Of a stretch of 64,000 bases of DNA, positions 9,208 to 18,074 are shown in pieces. A program made the position numbers and the translations under genes. The notes beneath the pieces are model-generated. The model was not told where the DNA came from and did no database searches. It saw only the letters and a list, made by a program, of their open reading frames with translations. This stretch comes from Nocardioides panzhihuensis (lineage in GTDB: Bacteria > Actinomycetota > Actinomycetes > Propionibacteriales > Nocardioidaceae): NCBI RefSeq assembly GCF_013408335.1, contig NZ_JACBZR010000001.1, positions 310,001-374,000 of the forward strand, read 5' to 3'. Position 1 is the stretch's first letter, and each line of letters opens with the position of its first letter.

Positions 9208-10158
9208 GTGGCGAAATCGAAGCAGCCCGTCAACCTGACCTCGGCGGAGGTCGCCGAGAAGGCAGGCGTGAGCCTGGAACAGGCGAAACGTCTGTGGCGC
9301 GCTCTGGGGTTCCCGGAGATCGGGGACGACGAGGCGTTCTTCGATGAGGCAGACGTGAACGCCCTCACGAAGGCCAACGAGATCGCCGGCAACGGGCTGG
9401 TGAGCTTCGACCTGGTCGTCAACCTGACCCGCGGTATCGGACAGTCGATGGCACGACTCTCCGACTACGAGGTCTCCGCGCTGCTGCACCACGTCGAGAC
9501 GCAGGACGAGGACGACCGTACGCCTGCCGAGATGCTGAAGGCGACCGTCTCGGTCTCGGAGCAGTTCGAGAGCGCTTTCGAGGAGATGATGATCTTCGCC
9601 TGGCGCCGGCACATGCGCGCCGCGCTCGCCCGGGCCGAGGCGTCGATCGCTGGACCCGAGGAGCAGCTCGGCACGGTCTGGCAGACCGTCGGGTTCGCCG
9701 ACATCGTCTCGTTCACCGCGCTGTCGAACACGCTGACCGAGGAGAAGATCGGCGACCTGGTCGAGCTCTTCGAATCGCGGTGCGCGGACGTGGTCGCGAC
9801 CTGGGGCGGACGGATCATCAAGTCGTTGGGTGACTCGGTGCTCTTCGTCAACGACGACCCGCTGCAGGCCTACGGCACCGCCGAGGGGATCATCAACGTG
9901 ATCGGCCGCGACCCGCGGATGCCGGACGTACGTGTCGGGCTGGCCTCCGGCAACGTCGTCTCGCGTCTGGGGGACGTCTTCGGGCCGCCCGTGAACATGG
10001 CCGCGCGGCTGACCGCTGTCGCCCGCCGCAACCGGATCATCGTCGACGAGGCGACTGCCGGGTCCATGCCCGAGGACGAGTTCGAGACCCGGCGACTGGC
10101 CGCTCGGCCGGTGCGGGGCTTCGGGATCGTGGAGCCCGTCGCCGTCCGTCGTGTCTGA
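9208..10158 (+). CDS. Class III adenylate cyclase with N-terminal regulatory region
   Basis: 316 residues, GTG start. An N-terminal helical region of about 150 residues begins with a helix-turn-helix-like segment and resembles the Rv1264-type regulatory domain. A C-terminal catalytic domain follows. All expected residues are visible: metal-binding Asp165 and Asp209, adenine-specifying Lys205 and Asp256, and transition-state Asn263 and Arg267 (VNMAARL). It should make cyclic AMP as a soluble homodimer. The complete residue set argues for an active enzyme. It follows birA by about 60 bp on the same strand. Confidence 0.88.
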   Translation: MAKSKQPVNLTSAEVAEKAGVSLEQAKRLWRALGFPEIGDDEAFFDEADVNALTKANEIAGNGLVSFDLVVNLTRGIGQSMARLSDYEVSALLHHVETQDEDDRTPAEMLKATVSVSEQFESAFEEMMIFAWRRHMRAALARAEASIAGPEEQLGTVWQTVGFADIVSFTALSNTLTEEKIGDLVELFESRCADVVATWGGRIIKSLGDSVLFVNDDPLQAYGTAEGIINVIGRDPRMPDVRVGLASGNVVSRLGDVFGPPVNMAARLTAVARRNRIIVDEATAGSMPEDEFETRRLAARPVRGFGIVEPVAVRRV

Positions 10159-10262
10159 GTCGTTACCTTTCAGGGCGCCTCTGACCTGCAATTTCACGGA
10201 TCTGTTCACGTTCCGTTGTAGTTAACAGTAGATCAACGGCAAGCCCTGACCGCTTTACCTGG

Positions 10263-10342
10263 CCATGCCTTCGTGGGCATGGTGGAGAGCGCCATTCGGG
10301 GGTGCACGTTTGTCATGCCCAATTCGTTGCAGTGTGGCATGA
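10263..10342. promoter_or_regulatory. Four GGCATG half-sites in two dyads upstream of the winged-helix gene
   Basis: CCATGCC (10263) pairs with GGCATGG (ending 10282) across 6 bases, and TCATGCC (10313) pairs with GGCATGA (ending 10342) across 16 bases. They lie 66-145 bp before ATG 10408 in an unusually AT-rich spacer. They may be binding sites for the downstream regulator or part of a folded leader. Confidence 0.4.
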
Positions 10343-10407
10343 AGATGTCACTGGCAATATCGTGCAATCCTTTGCCAAGGGCTCTTTACCTCCCTAATGT
10401 CGATCTC

Positions 10408-10707
10408 ATGATCGAGGTACAGGAGATCAAGCTCGACCCCGAGACGCGGCGAGCATGGCGGAACGATGAGGAGCTGACGCTCTCTCGCAAGGAGTTCGAC
10501 CTGGTTCATGCCCTGATCAAGAGGGCTGGCAACGTCGTCTCCCGTGACGAGTTGATGAGGGACGTGTGGAACGCGACCTTCTACACCTCGTCGAAGACCA
10601 TCGACGTCCACCTGGGATGGGTGCGTCGGAAGCTGGGCGACGACCCTCGGAAGCCCCATCTGATCACCACTCTGCGCGGCAAGGGCCTGCGCTTCGAGAA
10701 GGCCTGA
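10408..10707 (+). CDS. Stand-alone OmpR/PhoB-type winged-helix regulator
   Basis: 99 residues from ATG 10408. The whole protein is a Trans_reg_C domain: LTLSRKEFDLVHALIK, VVSRDELMRDVW, then SKTIDVHLGWVRRKLGDD and the wing HLITTLRGKGLRF. No receiver domain is present upstream in any frame, so it is not a conventional response regulator. A longer in-frame start at 10273 would add 45 residues without recognisable structure and is rejected. It is likely a DNA-binding regulator that responds by level or by partner. The 250-bp spacer before it carries paired GGCATG sites. Confidence 0.8.
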   Translation: MIEVQEIKLDPETRRAWRNDEELTLSRKEFDLVHALIKRAGNVVSRDELMRDVWNATFYTSSKTIDVHLGWVRRKLGDDPRKPHLITTLRGKGLRFEKA

Positions 10708-10801
10708 CCTTCGTTCACCTGCCGGGGGTCGGGTTTCGCGGATAGCGTGAGGGGGATCCGCGAAATCGGCCCCGGCGGGGCAGGCTCATTACCCTGTCGT
10801 C

Positions 10802-11959
10802 GTGACCCTCGCACCGACACTTGCGATCATCGGCGGCGGCCAGCTGGCCCGCATGATGGCTCAGCCCGCAATCGCGCTCGGCCTCCCGCTCCGGCTCCTC
10901 GCCGAGGGCGAGGGTGTGTCGGCAGCTCAGGTCATCCCCGACCAGATGGTCGGCGACTACCGCGACCTGGACACGTTGAAGAAGATCACCGAGGGCTGCG
11001 AGGTGGTCACCTTCGACCACGAGCACGTCCCGACCGAGCACCTGCATGCGCTCTCGGCCGCCGGCGTAGCGGTCCGGCCAGGGCCTGACGCCCTCGTGCA
11101 CGCCCAGGACAAGGGCGTCATGCGCTCCCGACTGACCGAGCTCGGCATCCCGTGTCCGCGTAACGCCATCGTCTCCTCCGTCGCCGAGATCGAGTCGTTC
11201 GGTTTCCCGTGCGTGCTCAAGACCACTCGTGGCGGCTACGACGGCAAGGGCGTCTGGGTCGTACGCGGCGTCGCCGATGTCGCCGAGCCGCTCCGCGTCG
11301 CGGAGGAGGCGGGGGTCCAGGTCCTGGCCGAGGAGCTGGTCGACTTCCGCCGAGAGCTCTCCGCGATCGTCGCCCGTTCGCCGAGCGGCCAGGCCGCTGC
11401 GTACCCGGTCGTGCACACCTACCAGGAGAACGGCGTCTGCAAGGAGGTCATCGCTCCGGCGCCCGACCTCTCGCCCGAGCTCGCTGTCGAGGGTGAGCAG
11501 ATCGCGCTGCGCATCGCGGGCGAGCTCGGCGTCGTCGGCATCCTGGCGGTCGAGATGTTCGAGACCGTCGACGGCCGGCTGTTGGTCAACGAGCTCGCCA
11601 TGCGTCCTCACAACACCGGCCACTGGACCCAGGACGGTGCCGTCACCTCGCAGTTCGAGAACCATCTGCGTGCGGTGATGGACCTTCCGCTGGGCTCTCC
11701 CGCGCCCCGCGCGAAGTGGTCGGTGATGGTCAACATCCTCGGCTCGACCAGGGAGAACGTCGGCCGCCTCTACGACGGCTACCCGCACGCCATGGCCCGC
11801 GACTCCCACCTCCGCGTCCACCTCTACGGCAAGGAGATGCGCCCGGGGCGCAAGGTCGGCCACGTCAACGTCTACGGCGACGACCTCGACGACTGCCTCG
11901 AGCGCGCCCGCCACGCCGCCGACTGGTTCCAGGGCGATCTCGGCAACGACTCGGACTAG
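10802..11959 (+). CDS. purK: N5-carboxyaminoimidazole ribonucleotide synthase
   Basis: 385 residues, GTG start. An ATP-grasp enzyme: IIGGGQLARMMAQPAIALG at the N-terminus, VLKTTRGGYDGKGVW, and the C-terminal NELAMRPHNTGHWT motif of PurK. It converts AIR, ATP and bicarbonate to N5-CAIR in purine synthesis, and PurE carries out the next step. In many actinobacteria purK and purE are adjacent. Here an opposing helicase gene separates them by 3 kb. An array of 21-bp repeats follows the stop directly. Confidence 0.95.
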   Translation: MTLAPTLAIIGGGQLARMMAQPAIALGLPLRLLAEGEGVSAAQVIPDQMVGDYRDLDTLKKITEGCEVVTFDHEHVPTEHLHALSAAGVAVRPGPDALVHAQDKGVMRSRLTELGIPCPRNAIVSSVAEIESFGFPCVLKTTRGGYDGKGVWVVRGVADVAEPLRVAEEAGVQVLAEELVDFRRELSAIVARSPSGQAAAYPVVHTYQENGVCKEVIAPAPDLSPELAVEGEQIALRIAGELGVVGILAVEMFETVDGRLLVNELAMRPHNTGHWTQDGAVTSQFENHLRAVMDLPLGSPAPRAKWSVMVNILGSTRENVGRLYDGYPHAMARDSHLRVHLYGKEMRPGRKVGHVNVYGDDLDDCLERARHAADWFQGDLGNDSD

Positions 11960-11960
11960 C

Positions 11961-12101
11961 CGCCGAGACGTCACCCGCGTCGGCCGAGACGTCACGCGCG
12001 TCGGCCGAGACGTCACTCAGGTCGGCCGAGATGTCACACCGGTGCCAACTCGTCCAGCGTTAGTGACGCCTCGGCCGACGTACCTGACGCCTCGGCTGGG
12101 G
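11961..12101. repeat. 21-bp repeat array 1, orientation-switching, between convergent genes
   Basis: The unit is about CGTCGGCCGAGACGTCAC. Its GTCAC ends occur at 11970, 11991, 12012 and 12033, an exact 21-bp period. Two units in the opposite orientation follow, with GTGAC or CTGAC at 12063 and 12084, again 21 bp apart. The array fills the whole gap between the purK and helicase stops. The sense and antisense units can pair into a bidirectional hairpin. Confidence 0.8.
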
Positions 12102-14834
12102 TCAGATGCCTAGGCGATGGCGCTCGGTGGCGACGACGTCGCGGGCGATCTCGGCGTCGGAGGCCTCGGATGCGAGGGCGGTGACCGCGTCGTCGGGGTG
12201 GGAGGTCTCGTACGCCTCGGGGCTGCTGGCCGCGGTGGCGCTGACCCGGGCGAAGTCGTCGAAGAGCTCGGCCTTGGCGGCGAGGATGTCGTGGATGCGC
12301 TGGTCGACGCCGACCTCGGAGAGCAGGCGGTGGACCTGGACCGACCGGAGCTGACCCATCCGGCGGGCGCGGGCGATCGCCTGCCACTCGATGGTCGGCT
12401 TGAGCTGGGGCTCGCAGATGACGACGACGCTGGCCGACTGGATGTTGAGGCCGACGCCGCCGGCGAGGATCTGGCTGACCAGGACCGCGCCGTGGCCGGC
12501 GGCGGAGAATTCGTCGACCATCTTCTGGCGCTCTTCGGCCGGCACCGACCCGGTGAGCGGCCCGAAGACGTCACCCGGGAGCAGCGTGACCAGGTTGTCG
12601 AGGACCTTCCTGAAGTGGGAGAACACGATCACGCGGCGGCCGTTCTCCTCGGCCTCGCCGACGATCTCGACCAGCCGTTCGACCTTCGCCGACGAGGTGC
12701 CCTGGAGCATCGCGGCCTGGCGCATCGCCATGAAGTTGCCGTCGCGGACGCACGCGGCGTACGCCCGCTCGTCGGCCGCCGACAGCGGCAGCCAGTCCTC
12801 GACCTCGACGAGGCCGGGCAGCTCGGTGAGCACGTCCTCCTGGTTGCGGCGCAGGTAGACGGGCGCGACCTGCTTGCGGAACCGGTGGGGGTTGAACTCG
12901 TCCGCGGAGAGCAGCAGGTCGGGGCGGAGATAGGAGACGAGGTTGCGGAACTCCTCGATGCGGTTCTCCATCGGGGTCCCGGTGAGCAGGATGGCGCGCT
13001 CGGAGGAGTCCAGCACCCGGCGTACGCGTTCGGTGCGCTGCGTCCGGGGCGACTTGATCATGTGTGCCTCGTCGACCACGACGCAGGCGACCTCGACCTG
13101 GTCGAGGAGCGGCTCGATCGCGTTGAGGGTCTCGTAGGTGGTCACCGCGACGCCACCCTGCTCGACCCAGACCTTGGCGGCCTTCAGCCGCCGGTTGCCG
13201 TGGAGCCGGTGGGGGATCAGGGTCGTCTTCGAGTCGGTCTCGCGCACCCAGTTGGTGACCACGGCGGCCGGGCAGACCACCAGCGTGTGCGACGCGCCCA
13301 TGTCATGCAGGTGGGCGAGCACCGCCAGCGATTGGAGAGTCTTGCCGAGCCCCATCTCGTCGCCGATGATCACCTTCATCTGTACGAGCGCGAAGCGGAC
13401 GCCGAAGTGCTGGTAGCCGCGCAGCGAGGCGGTCAGGTTGTTGGTGCGCAGCTCCTGCGCGCGGACCGCCTCGACGATCTCGGCCGACAGGTCGCCATGG
13501 ATCTTGTCCTCGTCCTCGGTGAGGAAGCCGAGCTCGGAGAGCATCGCGTAGTAGTCGGCCGGTCGCCTCTGGAAGTCCTCCCAGGGGTCGGCGGGCCGGT
13601 TGCCCGGACGCACCCGGCGCGCCATCTCGGCCCGATGCGCGATCGCGCGCAGCGCGCCCTGGAAGTCATCGAGGCTGGCCGCGCCGGCCAGGATCAGATA
13701 GAACCTCGCGCCCCCCTTGGACGGCTGAGTGAGGGACCGGGTCAGCGGCCGCAGCGACTGGACCAGCGCCAGCTCCGCCCCCGCATCCTTCGTACGCCGC
13801 CCAGCCTCCCACTCCGCCAGACGCGCCAGCAGCCTGGTGGCTGCCGCGGTGCGGACCTCGTTGTCGATGGCGAGCGGCATCTCGTCGTAGGTGCGCTGCC
13901 ACAGGGCCTGCGCCGCCTCCTGCATCCGCATCGCGGTGGCAGGGCCCACGCCGGGCAGCGCGCGCAGGTCAGAGGTGGGGCGGATCACCTCGTGGACGGT
14001 GCGGATCCCGGCCTCGAGGAGAGACTCGATGCGTACGAGATCGGCCAGCTCCTCCACCGGCAGCGACCTGACCGCGGTGTCGGTGTCGGCGCTCCTGACC
14101 GCGTTGCCGGCCTCGGTCGCGGCCCGGCGAGCGGGCTCCTCGGAGCGCCTGGCCTCGTTGAGCGCCTCGCCCTCGTTGCGCAGGACCAGGATGCCTTTGC
14201 GGTGGGAGAGGACCGCGTCCGAGCCGACGCTCTCGAGGGCAGGCAGGAGGCCGACGCTCGGCAGCAGCGCCTCGCGGATCCGGACCCGGCGCCGGTCCGG
14301 CAGCTTGGTCAGCTCGCCCAGCAGCCGGGGCGCGCGGACCTCGCTCGCCCACTCGTGAACGTCGAGCACCCGCCTGCCGGCCAGCTCCGCTTCCTCGCGG
14401 CGGCTCGAGCGCAGGAGCAGGCGGCGCGCGCCGTAGGCCTTCTTCGCCTGCGCGATGTCGCCGGCGACATCGGCCAGCGCGGTGACGAGCTCCTGGGTGG
14501 CCTCGTCGACGGGGTCGAGCGCGTGACGTCGCGCGATCGCGGCCAGCCGCGGCCCGTCGCTCCGGTCGAGCGCGATGCTGCGCCACGCCACCTGCGCCGC
14601 CCGCTTGAGCTCGGCCGCGCTCGCCCGGTAGTGGTCGACCGCCTCGGCTGCCTCCCGTTCGATCTCGGCCCGCGCACCGGTCGCCGACGCCGCCTGTCTG
14701 GACCAGGACGAGACCTGGCGCAGCCGGGACGGGAGCGCCTTGCGCTCCGCCTTGCTCAGACCGGTGAACCGTTCGACCGCGGCCCGGGTCGGTGGCGCGC
14801 TGACGACGACATCGGTGCTCGTAGCTGGATCCAT
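12102..14834 (-). CDS. SNF2-family helicase/ATPase with N-terminal helix-hairpin-helix region
   Basis: 910 residues from ATG 14834. The N-terminal 430 residues are mostly helical and include a helix-hairpin-helix (LPGVGPATAMRMQEAAQ). The SNF2 motor follows: DEMGLGKT near residue 490, the DEAH box VVVDEAHMIKSP near 586, TGTPMENR, and a C-terminal half with VFSHFRKVLDNLV and QAIARARRMGQ. It is a double-stranded DNA translocase of the kind that remodels nucleoprotein in repair or transcription. No nuclease or methylase neighbour suggests a defence island. It lies antisense between purK and purE. Confidence 0.85.
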   Translation of the reverse strand: MDPATSTDVVVSAPPTRAAVERFTGLSKAERKALPSRLRQVSSWSRQAASATGARAEIEREAAEAVDHYRASAAELKRAAQVAWRSIALDRSDGPRLAAIARRHALDPVDEATQELVTALADVAGDIAQAKKAYGARRLLLRSSRREEAELAGRRVLDVHEWASEVRAPRLLGELTKLPDRRRVRIREALLPSVGLLPALESVGSDAVLSHRKGILVLRNEGEALNEARRSEEPARRAATEAGNAVRSADTDTAVRSLPVEELADLVRIESLLEAGIRTVHEVIRPTSDLRALPGVGPATAMRMQEAAQALWQRTYDEMPLAIDNEVRTAAATRLLARLAEWEAGRRTKDAGAELALVQSLRPLTRSLTQPSKGGARFYLILAGAASLDDFQGALRAIAHRAEMARRVRPGNRPADPWEDFQRRPADYYAMLSELGFLTEDEDKIHGDLSAEIVEAVRAQELRTNNLTASLRGYQHFGVRFALVQMKVIIGDEMGLGKTLQSLAVLAHLHDMGASHTLVVCPAAVVTNWVRETDSKTTLIPHRLHGNRRLKAAKVWVEQGGVAVTTYETLNAIEPLLDQVEVACVVVDEAHMIKSPRTQRTERVRRVLDSSERAILLTGTPMENRIEEFRNLVSYLRPDLLLSADEFNPHRFRKQVAPVYLRRNQEDVLTELPGLVEVEDWLPLSAADERAYAACVRDGNFMAMRQAAMLQGTSSAKVERLVEIVGEAEENGRRVIVFSHFRKVLDNLVTLLPGDVFGPLTGSVPAEERQKMVDEFSAAGHGAVLVSQILAGGVGLNIQSASVVVICEPQLKPTIEWQAIARARRMGQLRSVQVHRLLSEVGVDQRIHDILAAKAELFDDFARVSATAASSPEAYETSHPDDAVTALASEASDAEIARDVVATERHRLGI

Positions 14835-14968
14835 CTGCCTTTGTGGGGGTCGCGGGGGACTGCAAGGTCGGCGTCGGATGACCCTAGCGGGCTGCACCGA
14901 CATCGAGATGACGGGCGAAGGTCGGACCGATGACGCCCGTGACGTACGCCGCCACATAGCCTGTCCCC

Positions 14969-15469
14969 ATGCGCACGCGAAGTGTAGGAATCGTGATGGG
15001 GTCCGACTCCGACTGGCCGACGATGAAGGCGGCGGCCGAGCTTCTCGACGAGTTCGGCATCGAGTGGGAGGCCGACGTGAAGTCGGCCCACCGGATGCCG
15101 CAGGAGATGCTCGACTACGGCCGAGAGGCCGCCGGCCGCGGCCTCTCGGTGATCATCGCCGGCGCGGGCGGTGCGGCCGCGCTCCCAGGCATGCTCGCCT
15201 CGGTCACCCCGCTGCCCGTCATCGGTGTCCCGGTGCCGCTCAAGTATCTCGACGGCATGGACTCGCTGATGTCGATCGTCCAGATGCCCGGCGGCATCCC
15301 GGTCGCCACCGTCGCCATCGGCAACGCCAAGAACGCCGGCATCCTCGCCGCCCGCATCCTCGGTGTCTCCGACCCCGAGCTGCAGCAGAAGCTGGTGGCG
15401 TACGAGAAGTCCCTGGCTGAGCTGGCGGCAGCGAAGGGCGAGGTCGTCCGCAACGCCACCCGATCCTGA
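14969..15469 (+). CDS. purE: N5-carboxyaminoimidazole ribonucleotide mutase
   Basis: 166 residues, ATG start. Class I Pur[25 protein letters not shown] with the catalytic His, [14 protein letters not shown], and VGVPV-like VIGVPVPL with [19 protein letters not shown]. It isomerises N5-CAIR to CAIR. It is divergent from the helicase by 134 bp, and its 3' end meets the DUF2000 gene tail to tail with 3 bp between. Confidence 0.95.
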   Translation: MRTRSVGIVMGSDSDWPTMKAAAELLDEFGIEWEADVKSAHRMPQEMLDYGREAAGRGLSVIIAGAGGAAALPGMLASVTPLPVIGVPVPLKYLDGMDSLMSIVQMPGGIPVATVAIGNAKNAGILAARILGVSDPELQQKLVAYEKSLAELAAAKGEVVRNATRS

Positions 15470-15472
15470 GCG

Positions 15473-15955
15473 TCAGGGCAGCAACGACAGCCCCTTGACC
15501 AGCTTGTCGACGATTCGGCGAGGGCCGAAGAGGCTGATCGCGGAGTAGGACAGGTCGGCGCCGCGACTGGTCCCGACAGCGAAGAGATAGTCGTCGTACA
15601 CCCTCGTGTGCTGCGCCTGGGTGGGCATGTCGACCACGGCGACACCCGGCTGGGCGACCGCCTGACGCCGGATGTCGGTCAGCCGCTGGCTCGGGGCACC
15701 CAGCACCGTGCAACCGATCCACGGCAGGCCCGGATGCGCCGAACCGTCAGCATCGGTCGCGTCCTCGCCGAGAAGTCCCGTCGTACGCTGCGTGGTCGCG
15801 CCGGCGACGCAGACGGCCGCGTTGACGGCGCGACCGGCGGGGAGGCCCTGGTCGACCACGACCACCCATTTGTAGAACACATCCCGCGTGTTCGCGGACT
15901 GGTCGATCTCGTCCGGGGCGAACCCGATCGTCGCCGTCTCGACACCTGCGCTCAT
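15473..15955 (-). CDS. DUF2000 family protein
   Basis: 160 residues, ATG start. It resembles the DUF2000 family: a WVVVVDQGLPAGRAVNAAVC start, an HPGLPWIGCTVLGAP centre and a C-terminal YDDYLFAVG segment. Structures of the family show a peptidyl-tRNA-hydrolase-like fold, but the function is not established. It is divergent from an Lrp/AsnC regulator across 109 bp containing a TGCACG dyad, so that regulator probably controls it. Confidence 0.75.
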   Translation of the reverse strand: MSAGVETATIGFAPDEIDQSANTRDVFYKWVVVVDQGLPAGRAVNAAVCVAGATTQRTTGLLGEDATDADGSAHPGLPWIGCTVLGAPSQRLTDIRRQAVAQPGVAVVDMPTQAQHTRVYDDYLFAVGTSRGADLSYSAISLFGPRRIVDKLVKGLSLLP

Positions 15956-16013
15956 CGTTCAGCTCCTGTCATTCGTCAACTGATTCGACGCCAAGTCTGA
16001 GGAACGTCAGGAC

Positions 16014-16034
16014 TGCACGCAATCACACCGTGCA
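16014..16034. promoter_or_regulatory. Probable Lrp/AsnC operator in divergent spacer
   Basis: TGCACG (16014-16019) and CGTGCA (16029-16034) form a perfect dyad with a 9-base spacer, between the divergent DUF2000 and Lrp genes and 31 bp before the regulator's ATG. Lrp-type proteins commonly bind such sites and repress themselves. Confidence 0.5.
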
Positions 16035-16064
16035 ATGTCAGCCAGATCGGATATTCTGCCGGGC

Positions 16065-16514
16065 ATGGATGAAGTCGACCGTCAGATTCTGGCTGCCTGG
16101 GCGATGGATGCACGGCGGAGCCTGCGAGACATCGCCGCCGAAGTCGGCGTCTCGGCGACCACCGTGCACGACCGCGCGCGGGCGATGCAGCGTCGCGGCC
16201 TGATCCGCGGCGCCTACCTGGACGTCGATCTCCGCCAGATCGACCGCGGCGTGCAGGCCCTGGTCGCCGTACGCATCCGGCCGCCCTCGCGCGCCAACAT
16301 CGAGTCCTTCCGCGACTGGGTCGGCGCGCTCCCCGAGGCCATCGGCGTGTTCGTCACCTCCGGCCGGATGGACTTCATCGTCCACGTCGCGGTGGCGGAC
16401 AACGATGCGCTCTATGCCTTCGTGATCGACAGGCTCACCTCGCGAGCCGAGGTCGCGGACGTCGAGACCTCGGTCATCTACGAGCACCTCCGCACGATGA
16501 CCCTCGAGCCCTGA
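16065..16514 (+). CDS. Lrp/AsnC family transcriptional regulator
   Basis: 149 residues from ATG 16065; a GTG-like upstream extension is not needed. An N-terminal helix-turn-helix (DRQILAAWAMDARRSLRDIAAEVGVSATTVHDR) is followed by an effector-binding RAM domain (ALVAVRIRPPS, then VFVTSGRMDFIVHVAV). Family members assemble as octamers and sense amino acids or related metabolites. It is divergent from the DUF2000 gene, the probable target, and convergent with the CocE hydrolase on its other side. Confidence 0.85.
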   Translation: MDEVDRQILAAWAMDARRSLRDIAAEVGVSATTVHDRARAMQRRGLIRGAYLDVDLRQIDRGVQALVAVRIRPPSRANIESFRDWVGALPEAIGVFVTSGRMDFIVHVAVADNDALYAFVIDRLTSRAEVADVETSVIYEHLRTMTLEP

Positions 16515-16526
16515 GGGCGAGCGCGG

Positions 16527-18074
16527 TCAGCCGAGTTCACCGTCGAGAACCGGCACGGTCAGGCGTGATCCGCGGGCGCCGACCTCGACGGACACGCGCC
16601 CGGCCGGGGCCACCGAGTCGATCTCCGGGTAGTCGTCGCTGGAGAGGCGGACGACCAGCCGATGCCCGGCGGTCAGACGGTAGTGCGTCGGCAAGACGTG
16701 CACCCCGAGGTCGTAGGTCTGTCCCGGCCGCACCGGCAGCGGATCGGAGTGCGATCGGTGGTGGCTGGCCTTGAGCCAGCCCTCGGTGACTCGGGTCCTG
16801 GTGCCGTCGGGCCGCTCGTCGTAGACGACGACCGCCAGGTGGCCCTCGGCGGCGGTGAACGAGGCCCGGATCGTCGCCTCGATGCTGCCCGCCACGACCA
16901 CGTCCTGTGCTACGGGGCGGCTGCGGAAGAGAAGCCGTTCGTGAGCCTCCGGGCCCGTGGTCTCGGTGTTGACCGAGAACTCCCGCATCGCGGGGCGGCC
17001 ACCACCTGGGCGCAGACCACCCTCCGAGGTCAGTGCCAGGTCGACCTCGTCGGTCCCCGCGGGCGGCCACTGGGCGTACTGCTGCCACCCTTCACCGGCT
17101 CCCGGTCCGGGGATCTCGTAGGAGGTGACCTTGGCTCTCGGCAGCGGCGCGCTCTGGTCGTGCCGCAGCCAACGGTCCCACCAGGCCAGGTAGCCGCCGC
17201 GGCCGATGTCGGCGTGCTGACCCTCGGGGTAGCCGTGCTGCCAGGGGCCGGACACGAGCCAGACGTTGTCGGGTTGGGCGAGGAAGTTGCCGACCATCCC
17301 GTCGCGATACCGGTCGTACCAGCCGTTGATCTCCAAGGTGGGCACGGTGAGCCGGTCCCAACGCGACTTGACGCTGCGACCCCGCCAGAAGTCGTCGTAC
17401 GTCGGGTGCTGCGGATAGGTCACGAGGGTGCCTGGAGCCGTGCTCGCCTGCCAGCTGCGGATCTGGGCGTTGGGGATCCCGCCGCGGTAGATCGTGTTCT
17501 CGTACCAGTCGCTCAGCCCGTTGATCGGGATGATCGCGCGGAGGCTCGGCGGCTGGTTCACCGCGGCGAGCAGGGTTGCGTGGCCGCCGTAGCTGAGCCC
17601 CATCTGGCCGATGTCACCGGTCGAGCCGGGGTGGTCGGCCAGCCACTCGATGACGTCGTAGTTGTCGCGCTGCTCCTGCGGACTGAACGGGTCGAGCTCG
17701 CCCGGCGAGGCTCCGGAGCCGCGCACCTGGCAGACCAGCGCGTTGTAGCCACGTTCCACGAAGTAGGCCGCACCCTGGCCGAACGCCGCGGCGTTCGAGG
17801 CGTATGCGGTGAACTCGTAGACGATGCCCGGGAACTCGCCCGGTGCCGGAGCGGTCGTCGACGTACCAGGTCGGTAGAGCTGACAGGCCAGCGTGCTGCC
17901 GTCACGGACCGGGACGCGCACATCCTCACGGACGACGTCGTACGTCGCGGCTCGCGCATAGCCGAAGAACGGGTCGGTGGGAGGCCGGTCGGTGGTTGCG
18001 CCCGCCGGTGCGATCCCGAGGGTGGCGACGACGGCTGCGGCTGCCATGGTCGCGGCGAAGGTGCGTCGGAGCAT
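16527..18074 (-). CDS. Secreted CocE/NonD family hydrolase (X-Pro dipeptidyl-peptidase type)
   Basis: 515 residues, ATG start. Residues 1-26 are a signal peptide ending PAGATT. The alpha/beta-hydrolase domain has the nucleophile elbow GLSYGGH near residue 160, and a C-terminal jelly-roll domain begins around residue 340. Family members hydrolyse acyl esters, amides or proline peptides. The start codon shares one base with the stop of the upstream AtuA-like gene (TGATG), making this the last gene of the CitMHS-AtuA operon. That suggests it releases an exported or extracellular precursor of the operon's substrate. Confidence 0.85.
   Translation of the reverse strand: MLRRTFAATMAAAAVVATLGIAPAGATTDRPPTDPFFGYARAATYDVVREDVRVPVRDGSTLACQLYRPGTSTTAPAPGEFPGIVYEFTAYASNAAAFGQGAAYFVERGYNALVCQVRGSGASPGELDPFSPQEQRDNYDVIEWLADHPGSTGDIGQMGLSYGGHATLLAAVNQPPSLRAIIPINGLSDWYENTIYRGGIPNAQIRSWQASTAPGTLVTYPQHPTYDDFWRGRSVKSRWDRLTVPTLEINGWYDRYRDGMVGNFLAQPDNVWLVSGPWQHGYPEGQHADIGRGGYLAWWDRWLRHDQSAPLPRAKVTSYEIPGPGAGEGWQQYAQWPPAGTDEVDLALTSEGGLRPGGGRPAMREFSVNTETTGPEAHERLLFRSRPVAQDVVVAGSIEATIRASFTAAEGHLAVVVYDERPDGTRTRVTEGWLKASHHRSHSDPLPVRPGQTYDLGVHVLPTHYRLTAGHRLVVRLSSDDYPEIDSVAPAGRVSVEVGARGSRLTVPVLDGELG

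Noticed and set aside
11961..12101. CRISPR array
   Set aside because: Units are 21 bp with no distinct spacers, change orientation midway, and have no cas genes nearby.
12102..14834. SNF2 helicase as part of a phage-defence island
   Set aside because: Neighbours are purine genes, with no nuclease, methylase or other defence gene.
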